NCBI GenBank assembly: GCA_963839285.1
Contig: CAWIUN010000020.1
Location: 248,001 to 312,000 of the forward strand
Direction of reading: 5' to 3'
Source of the DNA: DASSSQ01 sp963839285
Lineage (GTDB): Bacteria > Actinomycetota > Thermoleophilia > Gaiellales > Gaiellaceae
Length of the DNA: 64,000 nt
The first letter of the stretch is position 1. Each line of letters opens with the position of its first letter. Under the pieces are notes generated by a model, which saw only the letters and a list, made by a program, of their open reading frames with translations, was not told where the DNA came from and made no database searches. Shown here piece by piece: positions 12,893 to 22,396 of the stretch. The position numbers were made by a program, and so were the translations under genes.

Positions 12893-15073
12893 ATGAGAAC
12901 GCAGTGCTTGAACCGGCCTGTTCCTCCGGTCGCCGTCGGCCGACCAGGCTCTCCACGCGCGCCGCTGCCGGTACCGGCAGCCCCGCCGAAAGCGTCCGTT
13001 GAGCACCGCGCCGACATCCAGGGGCTCCGCGCGGTCGCGGTCATGCTGGTGGTGTTCGCCCACGCAGGTGTCGGTCTCGTCGCAGGCGGGTTCGTCGGCG
13101 TCGACGTCTTCTTCGTCCTCTCCGGCTTCCTGATCACGGGTCTCCTCCTCTCGGAAGCCCGAGTGCGGGGCTCGGTCTCGCTCGCCGACTTCTACGTGCG
13201 GCGTGCGCGGCGGATCCTGCCCGCCGCCGCGCTGACGCTCGTCGTGACGGATCTGGCGGCGCTCTTTCTCCTCAACTTCGTCCGCGCGCACGACGCCGTC
13301 GTCGACAGCCTCCATGCGGCGGGCTTCGCGGCCAACTTCCGCTTCGCCGCCGTCGGCATCGACTACTTCGCACGACAGGAGCCGCCCTCGCCGATTCTCC
13401 ACTACTGGTCGCTCTCCGTCGAGGAGCAGTTCTATCTCGTCTGGCCCCTGCTGTTGTCGCTCGCGCTGTTCGGTGTCCTCGCCCGACGCGGCATCGGCGC
13501 CGTCCGCGTCCGCCACGAACAGCGGCTGCTGCGCGTGCTGATCGTCCTCGCCGGTGCCTCGCTCGGCTGGTCGATCTATCTCACGAAGGCAACGCCTGCG
13601 ACGGCGTACTTCTCGCCGTTCACGCGCGCCTGGGAACTCGGGCTCGGGGCGACGCTCGCGGTCGGCGCGTCGACGATCGAGCGCGTACCGGCGGCGGCGA
13701 AGGTCGTCATGGGCTGGGCCGGCCTCTCCGCAGTCGCATACTCGGCCGCCGCGTTCTCGGATGGCACGCCCTTTCCCGGCGCGTTCGCCCTCGTGCCGAC
13801 CGTCGGCACGGCACTGGCGATCGTCGCGGGAATGGGCCGGGTGCCGCGCTTCTCGGTCGGGCGCCTGCTTTCCACGCGCCCGTTGTGCATCGTCGGCGAC
13901 CGCTCGTATGCGTTCTACCTCTGGCACTGGCCGGTGCTGATCATCGCCGGTGCGTACGCCGGCCACGACCTCGCCGTCGGCGTCAAGCTCGGTTTGATGC
14001 TCGCCGCGTTTCTCGTCTCGTGCGGCTCGTACGCGCTCGTCGAGAACCCGATCCGGCGGAAGATGCGGAGCCGGCCGGCGACGGTGGTCGTCGTCGCCGC
14101 CTTCGTCGGTGCAGTCCTCGCAACCGCCACCGTCTCGCTCGCGGCAATCGGTGGTGAGCGGCAGCGCTTCGAGGGAGCGGATGCGGTCGCCGTGCCTGCT
14201 TCCGCGCCTCCGGCGGCTGCGGGCTCCTACCGCGTCTCGAGCGCGCACGGAGCGCTTCCGGCTGTCATCGCCGCCGTCCGATCGGCGCGGCGGGCCGCGC
14301 CGATCCCCTCGGGTCTCACGCCGCCGATCGGGCAGCTGCACACCTTCCCGCCACCGTACAGACCGCCGGACGGGTGCATCCTGCGCGACTCCAACGGCGC
14401 GACGACCGGCAAGGTGTGCCGCCTGGGCCAGCCGAACAGCTCGCGACTGATCGTCCTGGTCGGCGACTCACACGCCTACATGTGGCTGCCGCCGCTGCTC
14501 GAGATGGCATGGCGGGACGGCTGGACAGTCGTGCCGCTGGTGCGGCTCGGCTGCACGCCGGGCACCTGTACACTCGGTCTCCGCGGCTGCCGTGAGTGGT
14601 ATCGCTGGGCGATCGGCGAGGCCAGGCGGCTACACCCCCGTGTCACGTTGCTCGCAGGGAGCATCGACGAGCGGGCCAACCGGTTCACCTGGCTCGCGGC
14701 CGAGGCCGTTCTCGGTCTTGCCCGTGACCTCGAGTCAGCCGGCCCACTGATCGTGATCGGTGATCCGGAGGGCCAGAGCAAGGATCCTGTCGACTGTCTG
14801 CTCGCTCGGCGGGCAACCATGGCGAGTTGCACGACCACCTGGTCGAGCCGTGCGCTCGCGCCGTACGACGAGGTCGCCCGTCGAACGAAGCAGTTGGGGG
14901 TCGGCTTCCTCGCGACCCGCGGGTTCCTGTGCTTCGAGAACCAGTGCCCGACGGTCATCGGCCACACGATCGCCTGGATGGACGACAATCACCTGACCGT
15001 CGCATACTCCACGCAGATCGCCGGAGCCTTCCGGGCCGCCTTCCTGGATGCCGTCCGGAAGCTCGGACGTTGA
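12893..15073 (+). CDS. Membrane acyltransferase with C-terminal SGNH domain (OafA/YrhL type, 726 aa)
   Basis: Acylates cell-surface carbohydrate. After a ~38-residue N-terminal stretch the acyltransferase-3 domain begins with HRADIQGLRAVAVMLVVFAH and GGFVGVDVFFVLSGFLIT; YVRRARRILPAAA and HYWSLSVEEQFYLVWPLLL are further hallmarks, spread over about ten membrane segments. The C-terminal part starts at LIVLVGDSHAYMWLP (GDS block, catalytic Ser) and ends with WMDDNHLTV (D-x-x-H pair), the SGNH hydrolase/esterase module. ATG 12893 chosen as the first start near the domain; the frame is open further upstream. Flanked by att-like repeats, it may have arrived with one of the insertions. Confidence 0.85.
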   Translation: MRTQCLNRPVPPVAVGRPGSPRAPLPVPAAPPKASVEHRADIQGLRAVAVMLVVFAHAGVGLVAGGFVGVDVFFVLSGFLITGLLLSEARVRGSVSLADFYVRRARRILPAAALTLVVTDLAALFLLNFVRAHDAVVDSLHAAGFAANFRFAAVGIDYFARQEPPSPILHYWSLSVEEQFYLVWPLLLSLALFGVLARRGIGAVRVRHEQRLLRVLIVLAGASLGWSIYLTKATPATAYFSPFTRAWELGLGATLAVGASTIERVPAAAKVVMGWAGLSAVAYSAAAFSDGTPFPGAFALVPTVGTALAIVAGMGRVPRFSVGRLLSTRPLCIVGDRSYAFYLWHWPVLIIAGAYAGHDLAVGVKLGLMLAAFLVSCGSYALVENPIRRKMRSRPATVVVVAAFVGAVLATATVSLAAIGGERQRFEGADAVAVPASAPPAAAGSYRVSSAHGALPAVIAAVRSARRAAPIPSGLTPPIGQLHTFPPPYRPPDGCILRDSNGATTGKVCRLGQPNSSRLIVLVGDSHAYMWLPPLLEMAWRDGWTVVPLVRLGCTPGTCTLGLRGCREWYRWAIGEARRLHPRVTLLAGSIDERANRFTWLAAEAVLGLARDLESAGPLIVIGDPEGQSKDPVDCLLARRATMASCTTTWSSRALAPYDEVARRTKQLGVGFLATRGFLCFENQCPTVIGHTIAWMDDNHLTVAYSTQIAGAFRAAFLDAVRKLGR

Positions 15074-15119
15074 GCGAACTCGTCGACCGGGCATCGGCCG
15101 TCGGCCACCGTGATCGGAG

Positions 15120-15149
15120 TCTGCGCGTGTTCGATTCGCGCCGCCTCCA
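15120..15149 (+). repeat. tRNA/tmRNA 3'-end-like sequence, copy 3 (putative att)
   Basis: TGCGCGTGTTCGATTCGCGC then CGCCTCCA: T-loop TTCGATT, partly decayed T-stem, same acceptor end as the other two copies. It lies between the acyltransferase and the cyclase and marks the likely chromosomal edge of the accessory region. Confidence 0.45.
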
Positions 15150-15176
15150 GTGCAGGTCACGTGCCGCGACACGCTG

Positions 15177-18100
15177 TCACGACCTCGCAGGTGCGAGGAG
15201 CTTCCCCACCTCGGCCTCGCCGACGACGTCGCCCAGGCTCGCGTACAGCTCGTTCGCCGCCGCCAGCGGGGCAGCGGCAGCGCCGGCACGGCCGAGTGCG
15301 ACGAGGCAGCGGCCGGCGCCGAGCAGCGCCGCCGCGAGCCCCGGGACGCTTCCGTAGTCGCGCCAGCGGCGCTCCGCCTCGGCGTGGAGCTCGAGCGCCT
15401 CCGGCGTGTGGTTCTCGGCCTCCGCGAGCTCCGCCGCCCCGGCGGTGCGCGCGCAGCCGATGCGGCCGAGGTCGGCCGTCAGCCCGGCCGAGAGCTCGTG
15501 GGCGAGGTCGAGCGCGTCCGCCGACGCGCACAGACGAGTCAGCTCGGGCAGGAACAGCGACCGATGCCGGTCCGAGCGCCCGCGGGAGACGTCGATCAGC
15601 TCGCGGACGTGACCCATGGCAGCCTCGAGGTCGGCGAGCGCGGCTGCGATCAACGCGGCGGACGCGAGCCCGGGGGCGAGCAGCTGCATGTCGTTCGAAG
15701 CGCGCGCCTTCACCAGCAGGTCGCCGATGATCGACGACGCGGCGCGCGGGTCGCCCCGGCGGGCGAGGACGAGTGCCTTGTACGGCAGGCCGAGCTCGAG
15801 CGCCTGGAGGCCGCCGGTCTCGCTGCTCGTACCGGCAACCTCGTCGAGAACTGCGAGCAACTCGTCCCAGCGGCCGAGGTCGAAGAGCATCCAGGTCGTC
15901 TCGGCCTTCGACCACCACAGCGATGCCTGCAGGCCGCGCGACTCGCAGAACGCCTGGAGCTCGTGGTGCAGCTCGAGGCCCTCTGCGGCGCCGACCGAGA
16001 CCCACGTGGCGTCGGCGAGGTTGAGCTGGCCGATGGCGTGCGGCAACGCCGCTCCGCCTGCAAGGCGCCGGATCGACTCGCGGAGGTCGTCCAGCCCGCC
16101 GAGGTCGCCGAGCTCGGTGCGTGCGACGCCGCGATACTGCAGCACTCTCGCGGCGAGCTCGTCCAGGCCGAAGTCGTTCGCCATCGCGATCGCCTCGTCG
16201 GAGGTCGCAGCACTCTCGCGGGCCTTGCCGGTCATCATCTCGAGCCCCGCCTTCCGACCGAGCAAGGACGCGTACACGGGTCCGGGCGGATGACGCTCGA
16301 GGAGCTGACGCGCGCGCTCGACATATTCCTGGTCGGCGGCGTCGTCGCCGCGATACCTGGCGAAGCGGCTGAGATCCAGGAACGCGTCGGCGGCGGCGAG
16401 CTCGTCTCCCGCGGCGATGAACAGCTCCGCCGCGCGGCCGAGGGCCTCGTCACCCTCGGCGACGGAGAGCCCGACGGCGACGCGGCCGAGCTTCATCAGC
16501 AGCGCCGCCTGGGTGACGTCGTCCCGGTCGTGGAGGTCGGCTGCACGGCGGTAGTAGCCCGCGGCTCTCGGCAGGTCGAGTGGCGCAGCGCGATCGCCGG
16601 CGAGCTCGAGCATCCGCCGCGCCGAGAGGCGGAGCACCTCTGCCTGGTCGTCCTCGCCGGTCGCCCGTGCGAGCTCGAGCGCTTCGAGGTAGTGGTGCGC
16701 GAGGACGTCGGCGAGATCCTCGGCGCGCTCACCCGCCTTCTCCTCGAGCCAGGCGGCGGCGGCGCGATGCTTGCGGATCCGCGCGGCACGCGGGATCTGC
16801 TCGTAGGCGACGTCGCGGACGAGCACGTGCCAGAAGGCGTACTCCTGCTCGCCCTCCATGCTGCTGCGCCGCGCCGGCCGCACGAGCTCGCGACGCGAGA
16901 GCTCGTGGAGCGCGAGCTCGACCTCGCGCTGGTCGGCGCCGGCCATCGCCGCGAGCGCGCCGGCCCAGAACACCTTCCCGATCACTGCCGCGTCCTGCAG
17001 GAGCGCCTTCCGCTCCGGCGACAGGGTGTCGAGCCGCGCGGCGATCAGCGCCTGCACGGTCTCCGGGAACGCGATCCCGTCGCCGTCGTCGGCGAGGCCG
17101 CGGTCGGCGACGAGCCGCACGAACTCCTCCGCGTAGAGCGGGTTGCCGCCGGCCCGCTCGACGATCGTCCGCTGCGCCTGCTCCGAGACGTTCCGCTCGA
17201 GGAGGCCCGTCACGAGCTCGCCCGTCTCCCGGTCCGAGAGCGGCGACAGGTTGATCGTGTGCGCGTTCCGGGTTCCCGCGCCCCACGTCCCGTGCCTCGC
17301 GAAGAGCTCGGGCCGGGCGGTGCAGACGAGGAGGAGCGGTACGCCTTCCGCCCATTCGGCGAAGTAGGAGAGGAACTCGAGCAGCGGCGCGTCGGCCCAG
17401 TGCAGATCTTCGACGACGACGACGGCCGGCCCGTCTGCGGCGATCGACTCCACGTACCGCCGCCACGCCGCGAACGACTCCTCGCGGGACTCGGACTGGC
17501 CGGAGTGGACGCCCAGGAGCGGGAGAAGCCGGGCCTTCAGCCAGTCGCGCTCCTCCACGTCCGGCAGCGCCGCGTCCAGCTTCGCCGCCGCCGCCTCCGG
17601 CGAGTCCGACTCGAAGACGCCGACCTCCGCCTTGACGATCTCGCCCAGCGCCCAGAAGGTGATCCCCTCGCCGTACGGCAGGCAGCGACCCTGCCGCCAG
17701 CGGATCAGCTCGGGGCGGGCGTCGACGTAGGCGAAGAGCTCCGCGCAGAGGCGAGACTTGCCGACACCCGGCTCGCCGACGAGCGTCACGAGCTCGACGG
17801 TCGAGTCGCGCGCGCAGCGGTCGAACAGGCCCTGCAGCAGCGTCTTCTCGACCTCGCGGCCGACGAACAGGCTCGTCTGCGTCCTGATCAGGTCGGCGCC
17901 GAATCGTCCGCGGGCCTCGACCGCGCGATACAGAGCGCACCGGCTCGCTCTTCCCTTTCGCCTCGACCGGCGGGAGCGGCTCGTAGGCGAACACGCGCTC
18001 GGTCCGGCGGTATGTCTCTTCCGACACCGCCACCGCGTCGACGGGGGCGGCCGACTGGATGCGGGCGGCGGTGTTGACGACGTCGCCGGTGACGATGCCC

Positions 18101-18555
18101 TCTCCGAGCTCCGGCCGCGCACCCAACGCCACCACCGCAGGTCCCGGTGTTGATGCCGACCCGCACGTGAAGCTCGAGCTCCGGCTCCCTTTCGTTCAGC
18201 TCGGCGATCGCCTCGATGATACGCAGGCCGGCGCGGACCGCCCGCTCGGCATCGTCCTCGTGCGCGACCGGCGCGCCGAAGACCGCCATCACCGCGTCGC
18301 CGATGAACTTCTCGACGGTTCCACCGTATCGCTCGAGCTCGTGCCGCAGAGTCGTGTGGTACGGACGGATCCGGGCGCGTACGTCTTCCGGGTCGGCCCG
18401 GTCGGAGGCGGCCGTGAAGCCGACGAGATCGCAGAAGAGCGCCGAGACGATCTTCGCTCCTCGCTCGGCGCCGCCGCCGCGACGAGCGACGTGCCGCAGC
18501 CGTTGCAGAACCTCGCGCCGTCCGGGTTCCCGGCTCCGCAACTCGGGCAGATCAC
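15177..18555 (-). CDS. Class III adenylate cyclase / AAA ATPase / TPR regulator (~1,125 aa)
   Basis: GTG 18555. Order: a double-CXXC zinc ribbon (CPSCGAGNPDGARFCNGCG); a class III cyclase domain with VSALFCDLVGFTAASD (metal aspartate), VEKFIGDAVMAVFGAP (second aspartate) and GDVVNTAARIQSAAP; then an AAA-type ATPase with Walker A GEPGVGKS and Walker B VVVVEDLHWAD; then ~550 residues of TPR-like helices. This is the cytoplasmic cyclase/STAND-like architecture common in Actinobacteria. Three shifts in the first third (near 18470, 18150 and 17930) separate the domains and look like insertion errors. It would produce cAMP in response to an unknown protein or ligand; regulated output is inference. 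Confidence 0.85.
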
Positions 18556-18753
18556 CGGCCGATCCTAGAACATGCGCCGCGTTCGACCGTTGCAGGCGTT
18601 CGAGTTTCGCTGCCGCGACCGAGCCGCCGGAGCGGGGCAGTCGGCTGAACCGCGGCGGCCGGCGACAGCCTCCGATCGACCGCAGGTTTGCGTTGTGCAA
18701 TTCCGGTTCAGAACGTGGCAACGCATCGTCGTCGTCGTCCGAGGAAGGTTCAC

Positions 18754-19668
18754 ATGTCGCTGCTGGAACAGGCACGTAGAGGTCTTCGTGAGCTGCCGTC
18801 CAACGCGGGCTGGGCGGTCTCGCAGCTGCTCGGGTCGAGCGAGACGATCGGTTCCGCCGCCGACGAGGCCGTCTCGAAGGCCCGCGACCAGGGGCGCCGG
18901 CTGAGCGAGGCCGTGATGGACGCTGTTCCGTCCGGGGAGGACTCGATCCAGCTGCGGATGAAGCGCGCCGAAGACGCCGCGGAGCGCGCGCGCGACGCGG
19001 AGGAGCGGGCGGTGCAGGCCGCGCAGGAGGCGAAGGAGCGCTCGGACCACGCCCTCGACGTGACCCGGCGCGGCCGGGCACGGGTGAAGGACGTCAACCG
19101 CGAGACCCAACGGGAGCTCGAGCAGCGCGTCGAGCAGGCCGAGCAGGAGGCCGAGGAGCTGCTGAAGCGCGAACGGCTCGCGGCCGAGGAGGACGCCGAG
19201 CGGCAGCGGCAGGAGGCGTACGCCGAGGTCGAAGCGGAGAGCGAGCGAGCGCAAGGGGACGCCGCGGAGGCGAAGCAGCGGGCCGAGGATCTGGTCGAGC
19301 GGGCACGCGAGGCGATGCTGGAGGCGAAGCGGCTGGCTGACGAGGCCGCCGAAGCAGCCCGCTCCGCCGCCGAACAGGCGCAACGCCACGCCGCGGAGCT
19401 GGCGCGGGACGCGGAGCAGCAGACCCGTGAGGCGGAAGCCCGGGTCAGCCGTGCGCAGGAGCTGCGGGAGCGGTCGGAGGCAACCGCACGGCAGACGGCA
19501 GCCGAGGGCGGGCAGGTCCGGACGAACGGCGACCTGCAGGAGTACACGAAGTCCGACCTGCTCGAGCTCGCGGGCACGATCGGCATCGAGGGACGCACGA
19601 GGATGACGAAGGACGAGCTGATCGCCACCATCAGGGCGGCGTCGCGCTCATCGAAGCGAGGGGGATGA
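18754..19668 (+). CDS. Long coiled-coil protein with C-terminal Rho-N/SAP-like domain (304 aa)
   Basis: ATG 18754. Residues ~60-250 are a nearly unbroken charged coiled coil rich in Ala, Glu and Arg (AEDAAERARDAEERAVQAAQ and similar). The C-terminus (YTKSDLLELAGTIGIEGR then TKDELIATIR) is the short helical Rho N-terminal/SAP-like fold, usually nucleic-acid or protein binding. No membrane segment. Overlaps the next gene by four bases (ATGA). Role unknown; a stress or envelope scaffold is possible. Confidence 0.75.
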   Translation: MSLLEQARRGLRELPSNAGWAVSQLLGSSETIGSAADEAVSKARDQGRRLSEAVMDAVPSGEDSIQLRMKRAEDAAERARDAEERAVQAAQEAKERSDHALDVTRRGRARVKDVNRETQRELEQRVEQAEQEAEELLKRERLAAEEDAERQRQEAYAEVEAESERAQGDAAEAKQRAEDLVERAREAMLEAKRLADEAAEAARSAAEQAQRHAAELARDAEQQTREAEARVSRAQELRERSEATARQTAAEGGQVRTNGDLQEYTKSDLLELAGTIGIEGRTRMTKDELIATIRAASRSSKRGG

Positions 19669-19868
19669 AGATGAGCTTTCTCGAGAGCGCGGCCCAACGG
19701 CTTCTGGAGACGCTCGACGAGTCGGTCGAGACCGGCGTGGGCAGGAGGCCGCGCCACAGGAAGATCCGCCGCGCCGGCTACGCGGCAGGGGGATTGGCGC
19801 TGCTGACCGCGGCGAGTGCCGGCATCTCGTCGCTGCGGGATCGCCTGGAGGACTCGAGCGACTCGTGA
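19665..19868 (+). CDS. Small membrane-associated protein (67 aa)
   Basis: ATG 19665 overlaps the previous stop. An amphipathic start (FLESAAQRLLETLDESVETG), a basic patch (RRPRHRKIRRAG) and one hydrophobic segment (YAAGGLALLTAASAGISSL). Translationally coupled to the coiled-coil protein, so the two probably act together. Confidence 0.6.
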   Translation: MKMSFLESAAQRLLETLDESVETGVGRRPRHRKIRRAGYAAGGLALLTAASAGISSLRDRLEDSSDS

Positions 19869-20435
19869 TCGGCCGCCGGCGCTCCCGGCGCGAGCGTGAC
19901 GCCTTCGCGCAGTCCGCGGGCGTGGCGGAGCGGGCGTCGGCGAGAGTCGACGGCGCCCGTGCATCCACGCGCACGATTCGCACGCGCCGTCTGTCGGAGG
20001 GAATCGTGATCGAAGCCTCGGTCTTGGCCCGGCTGCTGCGGTTCAGGCTCCTGACTCTCGACGCGTCGATCCTGCTGCTCCCGGCCGGCGCGCCACCGTC
20101 CGGCGACACCACGACCGCTTCAGGAGCCGCGCCGGCCCGCCGAGCCGCGACGGGAAGCCGCCTCTCCGATGCGATCCGGAGCATCGAAGCAGCCGAGCAG
20201 GGGCTGGCGCGCGCGGGGCGCACGAGCCCGAACGAGGTGCCTCGCGAGCCTGCGCCGCGACGTGCAATGACGGCGTCGCACACGTAGGCGCGGAGCGGCC
20301 CGCGACAACGGCGACCGCCTCTGCCGGCCCCGTCTCGTGCTGCGCCGTCTCGTGCTGCGCTCACCGGCGCGCGTTCCGGGCGCACGCACGCCGACGCCCG
20401 CGCCGTCGAGCAGACTCCGTCCAGGGAGCGAGTGG
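19869..20435. other. 567 bases without a supported gene
   Basis: A GTG at 19865 opens 140 codons to 20287, overlapping the previous stop, but the product is arginine/serine-rich and resembles nothing. Opposite-strand frames here are also shadow-like. GTGCTGCGCCGTCTC is repeated near 20340-20365. Confidence 0.4.
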
Positions 20436-20852
20436 CTAGCCCGACCGCGCCCGGTCGGCGAGGTCGGCGAAGGTCGTCCGGTCGAGGATCTCGATCGTCG
20501 CGTCGCGCACCTCGCTCCACACCGGGCGCAGCGTCCGGTCGACGAGCTCCGGGCACGGGTCGGGGTTGCGTCGGGTCGCGTAGCCGATCGGCGCCAGCTG
20601 GCCCTGGAAGAGGCGCACGACACGCTCGAGGGTGATCTCGGCGGCCGGGCGGTTGAGGCGGTAGCCGCCGCCGGGGCCGCGGGCCGAGCGGACGACGCCG
20701 GCGCTGCGGAGGGTCGGCATCACCTGCTCGAGCACCGAGCGGGGGGCGTCGGTCGCCTCCGCGAGCTGCTCGAGCCGCAGAGGGCCCCCGTCGGCGACGG
20801 CGAGCGCGAGGACGGCGCGGGTGGCGTAGTCGGTGCGTCGGGAGATCCACAT
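20436..20852 (-). CDS. Rrf2-family transcriptional regulator (138 aa)
   Basis: ATG 20852. Standard Rrf2 N-terminus (MWISRRTDYATRAVLALAVA), winged HTH with LEQLAEATDAPRSVLEQVMP and RGPGGGYRLNRPAAEITL (the GGY wing), and length as in the family. Only one cysteine (NPDPCPEL) sits where IscR-type members have a cluster, so iron-sulfur binding is doubtful. Divergent from the tauE-like exporter; by analogy with CymR/Rrf2 regulators of sulfur genes, it probably controls that exporter. Confidence 0.85.
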   Translation of the reverse strand: MWISRRTDYATRAVLALAVADGGPLRLEQLAEATDAPRSVLEQVMPTLRSAGVVRSARGPGGGYRLNRPAAEITLERVVRLFQGQLAPIGYATRRNPDPCPELVDRTLRPVWSEVRDATIEILDRTTFADLADRARSG

Positions 20853-20947
20853 GGGTCAGCCGGGTTGACGGGATCGACGGCTCTGCCTAGTCTTCGTTCC
20901 AGACATTCCATGATAATTCTGACATAGATAGTAAGGAATAGCTACCC
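20853..20947. promoter_or_regulatory. Divergent Rrf2/tauE promoter region with AT-rich dyad
   Basis: Bases ~20900-20945 are an A/T island in a GC-rich context. ATTCC (~20906) and GGAAT (~20936) face each other about 30 bases apart around ATGATAATTCTGACATAG, a plausible regulator site and -10 region. The exact operator cannot be fixed by eye. Confidence 0.45.
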
Positions 20948-21848
20948 GTGCCGACCCTGATCGTCCTCGCCCTCGCCGGCCTCGCCGCCCAGCTCGTCGA
21001 CGGCGCGCTCGGGATGGCGTACGGGGCGACCTCCTCGACGCTCGTGCTCGCGATCGGGCTCAGCCCCGCCACCGCCTCCGCCTCGGTGCACCTGGCCGAG
21101 CTCGCGACGACGGCGGTGTCGGGCGCCTCCCACTGGCGCTTCGGCAACGTCGACTGGCGCACCGTGCGGCGGATCGGGATCCCGGGGGCCGCGGGCGCGT
21201 TCGTCGGGGCGGTGGTGCTCAGCTCGATCTCCGCCGACGTGGCGAAGCCGTGGATGGCGTCGGTCCTGCTCGGTCCTCGGCGTCTACATCCTCCTGCGCT
21301 TCACGCTGCGCGGCGTGCCGCGTCGCAGCGGCCGCAGCTACGTCCGAGGCCGCTACCTCGCGCCGCTCGGGCTGGTCGCCGGGTTCATCGACGCGACGGG
21401 CGGCGGCGGCTGGGGCCCGGTGGCGACCCCGACGCTGCTCGCCAGCGGACGGATGGAGCCGCGGAAGGTCGTCGGCTCGGTCGACACCAGCGAGTTCCTG
21501 GTCTCGCTGGCCGCGAGCATGGGCTTCCTCTGGGCGCTCGGCGCGCAGGGGATCCGCTGGTCGGTCGCGGTCGCGCTCCTCTCGGGCGGTGTCCTGGCCG
21601 CGCCGCTCGCAGCGTGGCTCGTCCAGAAGATCACCGCGCGCCTGCTCGGCGCCGCGGTGGGCGGGCTCATCCTCGTCACGAACGCGCGGACGCTCTTCGA
21701 CGTCGCAGGCGTCGGAGCCGGCACGCGCTGGCCGCCTACGTCGGCACTCGTCGCGGTCTGGGTCGCCGCCGTCTCCTGGGTCGTGCGCGCGCACCGGCGC
21801 GAGGGTCGGCCGCTGCTCAGCCGTCCGGCCGCTGCCCCGTCGCACTGA
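20948..21848 (+). CDS. TauE/SafE-family sulfite/organosulfonate exporter
   Basis: GTG 20948. Multi-pass membrane protein: AGLAAQLVDGALGMAYGATS at the start is the family signature, mirrored by LGLVAGFIDATGGGGWGPVA in the second half, as expected for its inverted repeat. One extra base near 21276 splits the two halves; removing it gives VLLVLGVYILLRF across the join and a ~299-aa protein. Divergent from Rrf2. The exported anion (sulfite, sulfonate or thiosulfate) is not determined by sequence. Confidence 0.85.
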
Positions 21849-21945
21849 AGTCCGCTCCCGGCCGACTTCGTGTGGATCCGCTCACACACCTCTTCGCAAC
21901 CTCCGCACCGCCGTAGACTCGAGCTTCCCCCGGAGGCGTGCAGAG

Positions 21946-22335
21946 ATGGATTCCGACGCGACGGTGCTCGTCCAGCAGACGCTCCTCGGCGACGCGGTCA
22001 ACTGCAGCCCGTACGGCGTCGTCGTCTCCGAGGAGGACTGGGGCACGGTGCTCGCCGTCAGCGACGCCTTCTGCGAGCTCGTCGGCTACTCGCGCGCCGA
22101 GCTGCTCGAGCTGCGCGCGGGGGCGCTCTCGGCCCGCAGCCGGGACGAGGTCGAGGCGGTCTACGACGAGCTGAGCCGCCTCGGCCGCGTCGCGTCGACC
22201 GCGCGGCTGACGCGGAAGGACGGCGCCGTCGTCGAGATCGGCTACCGGGCCGCGCGGACTCGCGTCGGCGGGATCGAGTTCCTGTTGACGATCACCGACT
22301 CGATCGAGAGCGCGCGCCTGCTCGAGAGCGCCTGA
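21946..22335 (+). CDS. Stand-alone PAS-domain protein (129 aa)
   Basis: ATG 21946. A single PAS fold: SPYGVVVSEEDWGTVLAVSD, FCELVGYSRAELLEL, a charged middle, and VEIGYRAARTRVGGIEFLLT as the last strands. No output domain. Could sense a small ligand and act on a partner kinase or cyclase; no histidine kinase is in the window. Confidence 0.75.
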   Translation: MDSDATVLVQQTLLGDAVNCSPYGVVVSEEDWGTVLAVSDAFCELVGYSRAELLELRAGALSARSRDEVEAVYDELSRLGRVASTARLTRKDGAVVEIGYRAARTRVGGIEFLLTITDSIESARLLESA

Positions 22336-22396
22336 GCCCTCTCACGCCGCTCTCATCGCCGGTTCGTCAGGATGCCGAGGTGACGGCAGCCGCTCG

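Noticed and set aside
12457..13137. Minus-strand frames containing WRRRESNPRK-type peptides
   Set aside because: These are antisense translations of the tRNA-3'-end-like repeats, a common annotation artefact.
15150..18077. A 975-codon open frame on the plus strand opposite the cyclase gene
   Set aside because: It is the antisense of a clear cyclase/AAA/TPR protein; its product is Arg/Glu/Leu-biased with no motif. Long antisense frames are expected at this GC content.
19865..20287. A 140-codon frame starting at GTG 19865
   Set aside because: It overlaps the previous stop as real genes here do, but its arginine/serine-rich product resembles nothing and there is no ribosome-binding site; left as unassigned sequence.
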